Origin: Nautilia profundicola AmH
Lineage (GTDB): Bacteria > Campylobacterota > Campylobacteria > Campylobacterales > Nautiliaceae
Assembly: GCF_000021725.1 (NCBI RefSeq)
Contig: NC_012115.1
Location: 1,069,408 to 1,133,407 of the forward strand
Direction: 5' to 3'
Length of the DNA: 64,000 bases
Position 1 is the stretch's first letter; every line of letters starts with the position of its first letter. This document shows positions 52,244-61,252 of the stretch, piece after piece. Both the position numbers and the translations under genes were made by a program. The notes beneath the pieces were generated by a model. It ran no database searches. It saw only the letters and a list, made by a program, of their open reading frames with translations, and had not been told where the DNA came from.

Positions 52244-53481
52244 TTTTTCCCTTTTTTAGATTTTATCTTTTTAATACACTCTTTTATTTTTCTTTTGTGA
52301 TACAAAATTTCTTTGTCTTTTAATTTAATATATTTTATTATGTTCCAAGCTTCTTTACATTTACCGAGTTTATAATACCCCCAAGCAAGAGAATCAATAT
52401 ATTCTTCATTGTCAGGTTTTAATTCTACGGCTTTTTGTACATATTTCAAACCTTCTTTAATATTTATACCTTTATCAATCAATATATAACCCAAAAAATT
52501 ATACAAATAAGCACTCGGATAAAATTTTAAAAGATATTTTAATTTCGGAACAATTTCTTTTGCCGTTTTTTTAGTTGGTTCCGATTCGTATCTATAAGTA
52601 CAGTATTTCAACAAATAAGGTAGTTTCGCAGTTTTTTCATAAAGTTTGTAAGCATAAAAAGCCGCTTTTTTATAATCTTTTTTTGTTTCATATACAATAA
52701 GTTTGTATTCGTCCCCTAAATTATTATTGTCTATTAGTTTAAGCGCTCTATCAAATTCTCCGTTATCTAAATAAATCCTAAGTGCAAACATCAAATATTT
52801 TTGATCAAATTTACCCATCTTCTCATATATGGTAGCCAAATTGTCATAATCATAAGTTTGTTTGTAAATTATCGCAAGTCTTAGACATATGTCAAATTCA
52901 CATCCGTACATATCAAGATGGGTTCTTAAATATGCAAGGGCTTCATTATATTTTTTAATTTTTATTAAAATATCTACCAACTGAAGTAATGTCTGTTTGT
53001 CATGATTCAAAGCATACAGAGATTTTAAATAATCAGCGGCTTTTTTATAATTTCTCTCTTTTAAATAAATAAACGCCATCATTCTGTAAAAAAATTCATC
53101 TTTTTTATTAAGTTTTGTCAACAGTTCTTCTTTGGCTTCTTTTGTTTTTTTAAGTTCAAGCAGACTTAAAATTTTGTACATAAAAATTTTTTTATCGAAT
53201 CTGTCTTCTAAAAACTCGTCGCTTAATTTTATAACATCATTATATTTCTTCTGATAAAAAAGATCTTCTATCAGTTTTTCAAAATAAACAGGTTTTTTAG
53301 TTTTGTCATATAAAAATTTATACATATCCGCTGCTGCCGTTAAATTATTCTCGTCTTCATACATTAGAGCTTTTATAATATAATCGTCTTCGTTAGGAAT
53401 TACTTTTTTACCGACAGGAGGGGTTTTAACACTACACCCGGTTATAAACAGTATCAAAAATAAAACTGCTAATTTTCCCAT
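52240..53481 (-). CDS. TPR-repeat lipoprotein
   Basis: 413 residues from the ATG at 53481; an upstream in-frame TTG/ATG at 53514/53508 lies in a minisatellite copy and would add 11 residues (RMENEKLRTN) ahead of the signal. The signal peptide MGKLAVLFLILFITGC ends in a lipobox. Eight or more tetratricopeptide-like units follow (YDNLATIYEKMGKFDQKYLMF; EYIDSLAWGYYKLGKCKEAW). It is likely an outer membrane or periplasmic scaffold. The partner is unknown. Its stop overlaps the trpC ATG by four bases. Confidence 0.8.
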   Translation of the reverse strand: MGKLAVLFLILFITGCSVKTPPVGKKVIPNEDDYIIKALMYEDENNLTAAADMYKFLYDKTKKPVYFEKLIEDLFYQKKYNDVIKLSDEFLEDRFDKKIFMYKILSLLELKKTKEAKEELLTKLNKKDEFFYRMMAFIYLKERNYKKAADYLKSLYALNHDKQTLLQLVDILIKIKKYNEALAYLRTHLDMYGCEFDICLRLAIIYKQTYDYDNLATIYEKMGKFDQKYLMFALRIYLDNGEFDRALKLIDNNNLGDEYKLIVYETKKDYKKAAFYAYKLYEKTAKLPYLLKYCTYRYESEPTKKTAKEIVPKLKYLLKFYPSAYLYNFLGYILIDKGINIKEGLKYVQKAVELKPDNEEYIDSLAWGYYKLGKCKEAWNIIKYIKLKDKEILYHKRKIKECIKKIKSKKGKK

Positions 53482-53482
53482 A

Positions 53483-53516
53483 TTTGTTCTCAATTTTTCA
53501 TTCTCCATCCTCAATT
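53483..53516. repeat. Minisatellite copy at the start of the TPR lipoprotein gene
   Basis: TTGAGGATGGAGAATGAAAAATTGAGAAC (coding strand), a degenerate double unit of the dispersed GAGAATTGAGAATGG repeat. It overlaps the 3' end of the YkgJ-like gene and the 5' end of the lipoprotein gene. Confidence 0.55.
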
Positions 53517-53881
53517 ATACCGGGGCACTCTTTTTTTAGTTCCTCAATTTTATCTTTGTAATAATCCCAAAAAGGAAATGTTCTGCACTGATTTGGTCTT
53601 ACAGGATATATTTTACATCCGTTTTCGAAAAAAATACAGGCATAACCGTTTTTATACGGTTTTTCTTTTAAAGAGTATTTATAGCCGACTTTAATTAAAA
53701 ATGTACTTTTAAAAAGCTCTTCATCTATATTTAAAAATGCAGCAATATTTTTTATATCCTGAGGAGTTACCCAAATATATCCGCTCTCACCGATACAACA
53801 GTTACCTTCGCAATCCTTACATGCTTCAGGATTGAATTTATATGAAAATCCTTCTTTTGAAATTAACTTTTCATTTTTCAT
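53498..53881 (-). CDS. YkgJ family cysteine-cluster protein
   Basis: 127 residues. CKDCEGNCCIGESGYIWVT (residues about 20-38), then ACIFFENGCKIYPVRPNQCRTFPFW is the conserved CxxC...CC...C...C arrangement of the YkgJ/FliB-like zinc- or iron-chelating family (PF03692). A metal or cluster is presumably bound, but the role is unknown. It lies between the tRNA methyltransferase-like gene and the TPR lipoprotein, overlapping the latter's upstream start region. Confidence 0.85.
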   Translation of the reverse strand: MKNEKLISKEGFSYKFNPEACKDCEGNCCIGESGYIWVTPQDIKNIAAFLNIDEELFKSTFLIKVGYKYSLKEKPYKNGYACIFFENGCKIYPVRPNQCRTFPFWDYYKDKIEELKKECPGIIEDGE

Positions 53882-53895
53882 TTTTCACTTTTCAC

Positions 53896-54579
53896 TTATA
53901 TTTTTATACTTTTGGTTGCAGCTTTTTTATAAATTTCAGCTGCTTCTTCAGAATAATTTTCACCCTCAAAACCTATCAAAGGAGGATGAACGGTAACCAT
54001 AGATTTTGCATGTCTTTTCGCCCTCACCATCACAAGGGTCGCTTTTTTTGCAACTCTCGGGTGCATAAACCTTATATCAACCGTTTTAAGAGGTTTTGGC
54101 ATATTTGAAATTATATCATCAATTCTTTTTGCATCATAACAAAACACGAACTCCCCTCTTTCTTTAAGAATTCTATTTACTTTTTCAAAAAACTCCCTCA
54201 TAGGTAAAAACTCTTCATATCTTGCTGTTTTGATTATTTCGTTATCACTTTTTAACGTACCTTGATAAAAAGGGGGATTTGATATAATGTAGTCAAATTT
54301 TTTTTCAAATTTATATGTTAAAAAATCATCATTAACAACTTCTGCGTCAAGAGCGTTTTCATTTATATTTTTTAAAATAAACTCACTCATGAGCTTTTGT
54401 TTTTCAATTATTGTTAAATTAATGTTTGGGAAGTCTCTTTTAAGCAAAAGCCCTAAAACACCACAACCGCCCCCTACTTCTAAAACATCGCCTTTTATGT
54501 TGAATTTGGATATAAAATCATATAAAAACATCGTATCACTATTGTAACAATATCCGTTTGCCGGCTGGTATAGTGTCAT
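53896..54579 (-). CDS. TrmN6/YfiC-like N6-adenine tRNA methyltransferase
   Basis: 227 residues. LYQPANGYCYNSDTMFLYDFI opens the protein, the SAM site is GDVLEVGGGCGVLGLLL, and the catalytic motif FDYIISNPPFYQG (NPPF) defines N6-adenine or N5-glutamine methyltransferases. The pattern fits YfiC, which modifies A37 of tRNA1-Val. Target base not proven. Late AKKATLVMVRAKR is also family-like. Confidence 0.85.
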   Translation of the reverse strand: MTLYQPANGYCYNSDTMFLYDFISKFNIKGDVLEVGGGCGVLGLLLKRDFPNINLTIIEKQKLMSEFILKNINENALDAEVVNDDFLTYKFEKKFDYIISNPPFYQGTLKSDNEIIKTARYEEFLPMREFFEKVNRILKERGEFVFCYDAKRIDDIISNMPKPLKTVDIRFMHPRVAKKATLVMVRAKRHAKSMVTVHPPLIGFEGENYSEEAAEIYKKAATKSIKI

Positions 54580-54621
54580 CTATCATGTTCCTTTTTAAAT
54601 TAAAAAAGCTTTTTTTGAAAT

Positions 54622-54627
54622 TATAAT
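54622..54627 (+). promoter_or_regulatory. -10 element of kdsB
   Basis: TATAAT preceded by a run of seven T and 25 bases upstream of the kdsB start codon. Confidence 0.5.
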
Positions 54628-54652
54628 ATAATACACTAAAAAAAGGCGTTTT

Positions 54653-55372
54653 ATGATAATCATTCCAGCTCGTTTATCTTCAAGCAGACTTCCCAATAAA
54701 GTTTTGGCGGAAATAAACAACAAACCTATGATAATCTGGTGTGCAGAAGTTGCTAAAAAAGTTGATGATGTATGCATTGCCACTGATTCTCAGAAAGTAA
54801 TCGATATATGTAAACAATACGGCTTCAATGCGGTTATGACAAGTGATAAACATCAAAGCGGAAGCGACAGAATCAAAGAGGCTGCTGATATTTTAAAATT
54901 AAAAGATGACGAAATTGTTATTAACATGCAAGGAGATGAGCCTTTTTTAGAACCGGAAATATTAACAGCTGTCAAAGAAAAATTGTTTGAAATAAAAAAC
55001 AGAGATTTTGTAATGGTCAGCTGTTACAAAGAAATAGATGAACTGCACGCAAGTGATCCTAACCTTGTAAAAGTAATTATGGACAAAAACGAAGACGCCA
55101 TCTATTTCTCAAGAAGCAAAATCCCTTACAATCGTGACAATGTTCCTCATCAATATTTCGGACACATCGGAATATACGGATTTGACAAGAAAAGCCTGGA
55201 CGAATTCATAACAATGAAAGGCACAATAGAACACATCGAAAAACTTGAGCAGTTAAGAGTAATCGAAAACGGAAAAAAAATAGCGATGCTCAAAGTTAAA
55301 ACAAAAAGTTTCGGAATAGACACGAAAGACGATCTTGAAAAGGCAAGAACATATGCAAAAAGTAGCAGTTAG
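54653..55372 (+). CDS. kdsB: 3-deoxy-manno-octulosonate cytidylyltransferase
   Basis: 239 residues. IIIPARLSSSRLPNKVLAEINNKPMIIW opens the nucleotidyltransferase, VCIATDSQKVIDIC, INMQGDEPFLEPEIL and IYFSRSKIPYNRD follow, and FGIDTKDDLEKA closes it. It activates KDO with CTP for lipid A core synthesis. Its last 20 bases overlap the pdxA start. Confidence 0.96.
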   Translation: MIIIPARLSSSRLPNKVLAEINNKPMIIWCAEVAKKVDDVCIATDSQKVIDICKQYGFNAVMTSDKHQSGSDRIKEAADILKLKDDEIVINMQGDEPFLEPEILTAVKEKLFEIKNRDFVMVSCYKEIDELHASDPNLVKVIMDKNEDAIYFSRSKIPYNRDNVPHQYFGHIGIYGFDKKSLDEFITMKGTIEHIEKLEQLRVIENGKKIAMLKVKTKSFGIDTKDDLEKARTYAKSSS

Positions 55373-56261
55373 TATAGGAGATTTAAACGGAGTGGGCATC
55401 GAAATAGCCTTAAAAGCCCATAATATTATTAAACAATGGGTAAATCCCGTTTACTGCATTAACGAAAAAATCTTGAAACAGGCTGCAAAACTTTTAAATA
55501 TTCCTATTCCTGATGATTTTGTAACTTTTGACGTTGAAGGAGATTTTAAAATCAAACCGGGAATTGTAGATGCGGATGCTGGAAAATATTCGTTTGAGAG
55601 TTTCATGACTGCTATTAACCTGGCAAAAGATAAAAAAGTCGATGCAATTACAACACTTCCGATAAATAAAGAAAGCTGGATGAGAGCCGGAATTAAATAC
55701 AAAGGCCACACTGAAGTATTAAGAGACGTATTTAAAAAAGACGCTATTATGATGCTCGGATGTGAAGAAATGTACGTAGCCCTTTTTACGGAGCATATAC
55801 CACTTAAAAATGTGGCTGATAGAGTAAAAAAAGATAATTTAATAAAATTTTTCATTGATTTTCATAAATCTACAAATTTTCATAAAGTGGGAGTTCTCGG
55901 GCTCAACCCTCATGCCGGAGATGGAGGTGTTTTGGGTGATGAGGAAATAAATGAAATTATCCCGGCTATTAATGAAGCAAATAAAATACTCGATAAAGAA
56001 TTTTATTACGGTCCGTTGGTTCCGGATACCGCGTTTTGCTCACGTAAAGGAAGATTTATTGCGATGTATCACGACCAGGGACTTGCACCGCTTAAAGCTC
56101 TTTATTTTGATGAAAGTATAAATGTTAGTTTGAATTTGCCTATATTAAGAACATCAGTAGATCATGGTACAGCTTTTGACATAGCATATAAAGGAAAAGC
56201 AAATACGAAAAGCTATGAAAATGCGATAAAATATGTCTTAAATCATAAAACATTGATGTAA
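55353..56261 (+). CDS. pdxA: 4-hydroxythreonine-4-phosphate dehydrogenase
   Basis: 302 residues from the ATG at 55353 (the frame is open further upstream, but the family starts VAVSIGDLNGVGIEIALKA). GHTEVLRDVF (substrate His), GLNPHAGDGGVLGDEE and AMYHDQGLAPLKALYF (metal His) and TSVDHGTAFDIAYKG are PdxA motifs. It supplies the ketone substrate for PdxJ in vitamin B6 synthesis. It overlaps kdsB by 20 bases, AAGG being the likely ribosome-binding site. Confidence 0.95.
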   Translation: MQKVAVSIGDLNGVGIEIALKAHNIIKQWVNPVYCINEKILKQAAKLLNIPIPDDFVTFDVEGDFKIKPGIVDADAGKYSFESFMTAINLAKDKKVDAITTLPINKESWMRAGIKYKGHTEVLRDVFKKDAIMMLGCEEMYVALFTEHIPLKNVADRVKKDNLIKFFIDFHKSTNFHKVGVLGLNPHAGDGGVLGDEEINEIIPAINEANKILDKEFYYGPLVPDTAFCSRKGRFIAMYHDQGLAPLKALYFDESINVSLNLPILRTSVDHGTAFDIAYKGKANTKSYENAIKYVLNHKTLM

Positions 56262-56288
56262 GTCAATTTTTTAGTTTATTTTTTTCGC

Positions 56289-56294
56289 TATACT
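56289..56294 (+). promoter_or_regulatory. -10 element of the ferritin-like gene
   Basis: CGCTATACTAAAAC, a TATACT box 20-26 bases before the start codons, preceded by a T-run. Confidence 0.45.
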
Positions 56295-56314
56295 AAAACA
56301 AAAAAAGGATGATG

Positions 56315-57145
56315 ATGCAAAGATTAATCAGATTTCAACACGAAAGTTTTATTAAATTCATTTATGCAAGTGTAATAGTAAAAGAACAGACAGCTAAAAA
56401 ACTGCTTGAAGATATAGCGGTCTTTAAATATAGACATATGGTTTGGGCAATGGCCGACGCTGTAAAAGCCGGAATCAAATTCGATATGGATTTTAAAGTA
56501 GAAGAAATTAAAAAAATTGAAGTGGAAAGTGAAGAAGATTTACTTGAAGTATTAATTAACGACCTTGAAGAAAATTTAAGAAGCTATGAAGAAATTAAAA
56601 CTCCTTCAACAGACAGATTTAAAAACGACGACGAATATTTCCTAAGTCAGCTTAAAAAACTTGATCTGGAAGGAAGTGTAAGCGCATTTAATCAGTCAAA
56701 AGAACTGCCTGGAGTAGAACTTGAAGAGAGTGCGAAAGCTGCACTTGTATTTTTCTTAATGGAAGAAACGTTTAAAGAGTATGAACTTATTACAATTTAC
56801 AGCTACCTAAAAGTACATTCAAACGAAGTGGATGCAAATTCTGCGTTCACAGACCTTGCATATGATTCCATATATCATTTAAGAAGATTTGCGGAACTTG
56901 CGAGCCAAATGGGAGTACTCACTCTTCCAAGACCGATTCCTCATGACAAATATGAAAACATCGGTATTGTAGAATTCTTAAAAGAAAACATCGAAGAAGA
57001 AATGGACGCTGAAAAACAATGCCTGATTTTAGCTGAAAAAATCGGAAATGAAGAACTTAGTAACTTCTTACTCTTTATCTCAAGACAGGAAGTATACCAC
57101 GCAGAGCTTCTCCAAAGAGCACTTGATGCGGTAAAAGGCAACTAA
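56315..57145 (+). CDS. Ferritin-like diiron-type protein, unknown
   Basis: 276 residues. Three ATG codons in a row begin at 56309; the third is best spaced from AAAGG. The protein is all-helical with Glu and Glu-x-x-His patterns in pairs (HESFIKFIYASVIVKEQTAKK; FRMENE-less core; EEMDAEKQCLILAEKIGNEEL; SRQEVYHAELLQRAL), as in ferritin-like or rubrerythrin-like four-helix bundles. A central acidic region (about 70-130) is divergent. A role in iron or oxygen handling is plausible, but ligand residues were not all traced, so the fold assignment is tentative. Confidence 0.6.
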   Translation: MQRLIRFQHESFIKFIYASVIVKEQTAKKLLEDIAVFKYRHMVWAMADAVKAGIKFDMDFKVEEIKKIEVESEEDLLEVLINDLEENLRSYEEIKTPSTDRFKNDDEYFLSQLKKLDLEGSVSAFNQSKELPGVELEESAKAALVFFLMEETFKEYELITIYSYLKVHSNEVDANSAFTDLAYDSIYHLRRFAELASQMGVLTLPRPIPHDKYENIGIVEFLKENIEEEMDAEKQCLILAEKIGNEELSNFLLFISRQEVYHAELLQRALDAVKGN

Positions 57146-57259
57146 GCCTTTTACTTTTTTATATTTTATTTCTAAATTTAAATCTTACTTTACTAATATT
57201 TTCAACTTTAATTTAATTATTAATAATATCTTTTACTCAAATAAATATGCCAAACAACA

Positions 57260-57311
57260 GTGCCAGACCCTTCAGAATCAACAATCAACAATCAACAAAG
57301 GTGCCAGACAC
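57260..57311. repeat. Dispersed GTGCCAGACAC motif, copies 3 and 4
   Basis: A degenerate GTGCCAGACCC (57260-57270) and a full GTGCCAGACAC (57301-57311) flank a short AACAATCAACAATCAACAA tandem. They fill part of the 196-base gap between the ferritin-like gene and oorC, where no gene is seen. Confidence 0.6.
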
Positions 57312-57341
57312 TAATATATATAAATAAAAAAAGGAAGAAGA

Positions 57342-57899
57342 TTAAGCTTTAGTTTTTAAAGCTTCTTCCGCTGCCTGATACCCAAGCTCAAATGCTTTTT
57401 TGTTTACTTCAACAGCTTTGCTTGGTACAGTTTCGATCATCGCCTGGAATACAAGGTCGTGATCAAGGTTGTTCATTCTTGTTGCGATTGCAAGTGCAAC
57501 AACAGACTGAGTAATTACGTTTCCTACTTTTTCTTTAGCAATTGTAATTACTTCAATCGGATACATGTTCCATCTTTTTTTATCTTCCTCTGTAGGATAA
57601 ACAAGATTCGGTTCATATACGATAATTCCACCGTCTTTTACACCGTCTTTGAACAGCTGATAAGATTTGTCCGCAACGCTAAGCATAAAATCGATTTCAC
57701 CGTCTACCGCATAAGGGTAAAGAATCGGCTCATCATCAAGAATAATATCAACTTTAGTAGGTCCACCCCTAACCTGAGAAGTATACGTACCTACCTGTAC
57801 ACCGTATTTTCCAGCTTTTACGTAAGCTCTCGCTAAAATTTCACCAGCAAGAAGGACACCTTGTCCTCCAACCCCTGTAAATCTTAATTGTTTTCTCAT
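57342..57899 (-). CDS. oorC: 2-oxoglutarate:acceptor oxidoreductase gamma subunit
   Basis: 185 residues. LRFTGVGGQGVLLAGEILARA opens the gamma domain and YTSQVRGGPTKVDIILDD is diagnostic. It belongs to the four-subunit OorDABC enzyme that interconverts 2-oxoglutarate and succinyl-CoA with ferredoxin, the CO2-fixing step of the reductive TCA cycle when run in reverse. It is the last gene of the operon; its start abuts the oorB stop. Confidence 0.95.
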   Translation of the reverse strand: MRKQLRFTGVGGQGVLLAGEILARAYVKAGKYGVQVGTYTSQVRGGPTKVDIILDDEPILYPYAVDGEIDFMLSVADKSYQLFKDGVKDGGIIVYEPNLVYPTEEDKKRWNMYPIEVITIAKEKVGNVITQSVVALAIATRMNNLDHDLVFQAMIETVPSKAVEVNKKAFELGYQAAEEALKTKA

Positions 57900-58729
57900 T
57901 AGTTGCCCCTTACTCTGTCGATTAGTTTGTAGTATTCTTCACAGTACTCAGGCTCTTCTACGTGATGTAGGATACCTCTTGGGAATTTACCTTGTTTTTT
58001 AAGTTCATATTGCTCTTCAGGGCTTAATTTATCCCATTTGTTTTTAGGAATCAAGTTACCTTCGATCCAATCCATGTTTTGTTTAGCTTGAGCTAATTTA
58101 TTTTTTCTACCGAAGTTTACGTGGCAGTTTGAATGAATATCAAAGAAACTGAATCCTTTATGTTGGAAACCTTTTACAAATAATCTTTCAAGTTTTTGAG
58201 CTTCTGCAACGCTTTCTCTACCGATAAATGTAGCCCCTGCACCTTTAGCAAGCTCTGCCGGGTCAAAAGTCGGGTCAATGTTTCCGTACTGAGTTGTTAC
58301 TGACCATGCACCTTTTGGAGTAGTTGGTGAAACCTGGCTGTTTGTAAGACCGTAGATGAAGTTATTGATTAATACGAAGTTTAGGTCAATATTTCTTCTA
58401 CATCCGTGAATTGTATGGTTACCACCGATTGCAAGTCCGTCACCGTCACCAGCAACAACGATAACGTGTTTATCAGGGTTTGCAAGTTTGATTCCTGTTG
58501 CGTATGCTACAGTTCTTCCGTGTGTCGTATGAACAGTGTTCGCGTCAATATAACTTGAAAATCTTCCTGAACATCCGATTCCAGATACAACACAGATATC
58601 GTTTTTATCCCATCCAAGTTTTGCGAAAGCTCTAATCATTGCTTTCATAATAATACCGTCACCACATCCCCAACACCATAGTGTTGGCATTTTGTCTGTT
58701 CTTAAATAATAATCGTAATTAAATGCCAT
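57899..58729 (-). CDS. oorB: 2-oxoglutarate:acceptor oxidoreductase beta subunit (TPP-binding)
   Basis: 276 residues. TLWCWGCGDGIIMKAMIRAF and CVVSGIGCSGRFSSYI carry cysteines, and the thiamine diphosphate motif is VVAGDGDGLAIGGNHTIHGCRRN (GDGD...N). NNFIYGLTNSQVSPTTPKG follows. It binds the cofactor that attacks 2-oxoglutarate. It overlaps oorC by one base and follows oorA by 10 bases. Confidence 0.95.
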   Translation of the reverse strand: MAFNYDYYLRTDKMPTLWCWGCGDGIIMKAMIRAFAKLGWDKNDICVVSGIGCSGRFSSYIDANTVHTTHGRTVAYATGIKLANPDKHVIVVAGDGDGLAIGGNHTIHGCRRNIDLNFVLINNFIYGLTNSQVSPTTPKGAWSVTTQYGNIDPTFDPAELAKGAGATFIGRESVAEAQKLERLFVKGFQHKGFSFFDIHSNCHVNFGRKNKLAQAKQNMDWIEGNLIPKNKWDKLSPEEQYELKKQGKFPRGILHHVEEPEYCEEYYKLIDRVRGN

Positions 58730-58739
58730 TATCTACTCC

Positions 58740-59873
58740 TTATACCATTTCTTTTAATTTTGCTTTTATTTCTGCCGGGCTTATAGGTCTACCGTTTGCT
58801 TTGAATAGAGTTTCGAAATCTCTTCTTCCGCTTACTCTTTCGATTTCTTTAATATACTGACCTTTGTTCATTTCAGTTACAAGAACTTTGTCGAATTTTT
58901 TGCATACTTCCGCAATTTTTTCTTCCGGAGACGGCCATAATGTAATAGGTCTGAACAGTCCTACTTTAATACCTTCTTTTCTAAGTTCTTTAATAGCTTC
59001 TTTTACAGAAAGTGACACACTTCCGTATGCGATTACTGCAATATCAGCATCGTCAAGCATAAATTCTTCATAACTTTCAATCTCATCTTTATGAGCTAAA
59101 ATTTTATTAAACAGTCTGTCAATCAGATTTTGACAAAGTACCGCATCTTCAGTTGGGAATCCAGTTGGTCCGTGGTGTAATCCTGTTACGTGATATCTGT
59201 ACCCTTTAAAGAACGGATTAAGAATTGCCGGCTCATCTTGAGGAACATCATATGGTTTATATTCTGCAGGATCACCTTCGAACACTCTTCTGTTTACAAT
59301 ATTTTTCTGTACTTCTTCAAGATCAGGAAGCTCAGCTTTACCTACCATGTGCCCAAGTGTTTCGTCAAGTAACACAAATACAGGAGTCATAAATCTTTCA
59401 GCAAGGTTAAACGCTCTTACTGTTTCAGTATAACACTCTTCAAGGCTTCCAGCACATAGAGTAATTGACTGATAATCACCGTGAGTCGGTGCTTGTGCCT
59501 GAAGGATATCACCCTGTTGTGGTCTTGTTGGAAGACCTGTACTTGGACCACCTCTCATAACGTTTGTAATTACAAGCGGAACTTCTGCGATAAATGCTAA
59601 ACCTATTTGCTCAGCTTTAAGTGAAATACCAGGTCCTGATGTGTTTGTCATAGACTTAACACCACTCATACTTGCACCAAGTGCAACTGAAATACCTGCA
59701 ATTTCATCTTCCATTTGGATAAATTGACCACCAACTTTTGGTAGAAGTTTACTCATTTCATGTGCAACTTCACTTGATGGTGTAATAGGATAACCACCAA
59801 AAAATCTACATCCAGCATCAATCGCCGCTAATGCTGCCAGCTGGTTTCCTGTACTTACTATTTCTCTTGGCAT
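58740..59873 (-). CDS. oorA: 2-oxoglutarate:acceptor oxidoreductase alpha subunit
   Basis: 377 residues. GNQLAALAAIDAGCRFFGGYPITPSSEVAHEMSKLLP, FIQMEDEIAGISVALGASMSGVKSMTNTSGPGISL and GPSTGLPTRPQQGDILQ are alpha-subunit signatures. The C-terminal domain (VAVIAYGSV-like IAVIAYGSVSLSVKEAI) is also present. It pairs with OorB at the active site. It overlaps oorD by one base. Confidence 0.95.
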   Translation of the reverse strand: MPREIVSTGNQLAALAAIDAGCRFFGGYPITPSSEVAHEMSKLLPKVGGQFIQMEDEIAGISVALGASMSGVKSMTNTSGPGISLKAEQIGLAFIAEVPLVITNVMRGGPSTGLPTRPQQGDILQAQAPTHGDYQSITLCAGSLEECYTETVRAFNLAERFMTPVFVLLDETLGHMVGKAELPDLEEVQKNIVNRRVFEGDPAEYKPYDVPQDEPAILNPFFKGYRYHVTGLHHGPTGFPTEDAVLCQNLIDRLFNKILAHKDEIESYEEFMLDDADIAVIAYGSVSLSVKEAIKELRKEGIKVGLFRPITLWPSPEEKIAEVCKKFDKVLVTEMNKGQYIKEIERVSGRRDFETLFKANGRPISPAEIKAKLKEMV

Positions 59874-60172
59874 TACGCTTCTCCTTTTAACTTTTTAACT
59901 TCATTTAATTTTTTAAATTTATATTCATCTCTCTCTGCCACAAATATACAAAAATCCGGACATTCAAGTTCACACTCTTTACAACCGATACAATATTCAG
60001 GATGTGTTACTTTTACCATTTGCCCTAAAATATTATGCGGATCCGGTACCATTTCAAGAACACCTGTAGGACAGAAATCTACACATAATTCACAACTTTT
60101 ACATTTACTTTCATCAACCCATACCGGCGTATTTTCCGGTGCTGGAATTTTAAAATCTACATTTAATGCCAT
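59873..60172 (-). CDS. oorD: 2-oxoglutarate:acceptor oxidoreductase delta subunit (2[4Fe-4S] ferredoxin)
   Basis: 99 residues with two CxxCxxCxxxC cluster motifs: CKSCELCVDFCP (about 23-34) and CIGCKECELECP (about 61-72). It transfers electrons between the enzyme core and external ferredoxin. It is the first gene of the oor block. Upstream lies a 201-base gap containing a GTGACAGACAC copy and presumably the oor promoter. Confidence 0.93.
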   Translation of the reverse strand: MALNVDFKIPAPENTPVWVDESKCKSCELCVDFCPTGVLEMVPDPHNILGQMVKVTHPEYCIGCKECELECPDFCIFVAERDEYKFKKLNEVKKLKGEA

Positions 60173-60324
60173 ATAAACTCCTTTAGCGTTTCTTTACGTT
60201 ATATATGATACCAAATTTAATACAGAAAAACTCTTAATAATTTTTTCATACACATAGACTGTGTAAAAATGTTACATAAAATTATCATTGTAAAAAAAAT
60301 ATTCTTAAACTTTATAACTAAAAA

Positions 60325-60335
60325 GTGACAGACAC
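60325..60335. repeat. Dispersed GTGACAGACAC motif, copy 5
   Basis: AAAAGTGACAGACACTATTA in the gap between sucD and oorD. The surrounding gap (60173-60373) shows AT-rich sequence without a gene. Confidence 0.6.
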
Positions 60336-60373
60336 TATTATTACAAACATAATAACCCAAAAAAGGGTTAAAA

Positions 60374-61252
60374 TTATTTTTTCTCTTTAAGAGCTTTCGC
60401 TACTGTCGCACCGATATCTGCAGGAGATTTCACTACATACACCCCTGCTTCTTCAAGTGCTGCCATTTTCTCAGCTGCAGTACCTTTACTTCCACTGATA
60501 ATTGCACCAGCGTGCCCCATTCTTTTTCCTTTAGGAGCAGTTTGTCCTGCAATAAACGCAACTACAGGCTTACTAATCTGTTCTTTAATAAGTTTTGCTG
60601 CCTGAATTTCAAGATCTCCACCGATTTCACCGATCATTACGATTGCTTCAGTCTCAGGATCAGCTTCAAACATTGGAAGTAATTGTTTGTAGCTAAGACC
60701 GATAATCGGGTCTCCACCGATACCAACGGCAGTAGTGATTCCGAATCCTTCTTTTACTACCTGGTTACTTGCTTCGTAAGTTAATGTACCAGATTTAGAA
60801 ATAAGACCAACGTTTCCTTTTTTAAAGATGTTACCAGGCATAATTCCTATTTTACACTCTTCAGCAGTAATAATACCAGGACAGTTTGGCCCGATTGTGT
60901 TCATTCCCTTTTTCTGTGCATAATGTTTAGCGTACATCATATCTTTAACAGGTGCACCTTCTGTAATAATTACAGCAAGTTCGATTCCCGCATCTGCCGC
61001 TTCCATTACCGCATCTGCAACGAATGCAGGAGGAACGAAAATCATACTAACTGTCGCACCTGTTGCTTTTACAGCATCTTCAACAGTATTGAATACAGGT
61101 TTTCCAAGATGAGTCATACCACCTTTATTTGGCGTAACACCACCTACGATTTGTGTTCCGTATGCCATACATTGTTCAGCGTGGAAAGTACCTTCTTTAC
61201 CAGTAAATCCTTGAACGATTACTTTTGTGTCTTTATTTACCAAAATACTCAT
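60374..61252 (-). CDS. sucD: Succinyl-CoA synthetase alpha subunit
   Basis: 292 residues. [67 protein letters not shown] and [26 protein letters not shown] (phospho-His region) are SucD motifs. It forms succinyl-CoA from succinate in the reductive direction, supplying OOR. The ATG overlaps the sucC stop by one base. Confidence 0.96.
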   Translation of the reverse strand: MSILVNKDTKVIVQGFTGKEGTFHAEQCMAYGTQIVGGVTPNKGGMTHLGKPVFNTVEDAVKATGATVSMIFVPPAFVADAVMEAADAGIELAVIITEGAPVKDMMYAKHYAQKKGMNTIGPNCPGIITAEECKIGIMPGNIFKKGNVGLISKSGTLTYEASNQVVKEGFGITTAVGIGGDPIIGLSYKQLLPMFEADPETEAIVMIGEIGGDLEIQAAKLIKEQISKPVVAFIAGQTAPKGKRMGHAGAIISGSKGTAAEKMAALEEAGVYVVKSPADIGATVAKALKEKK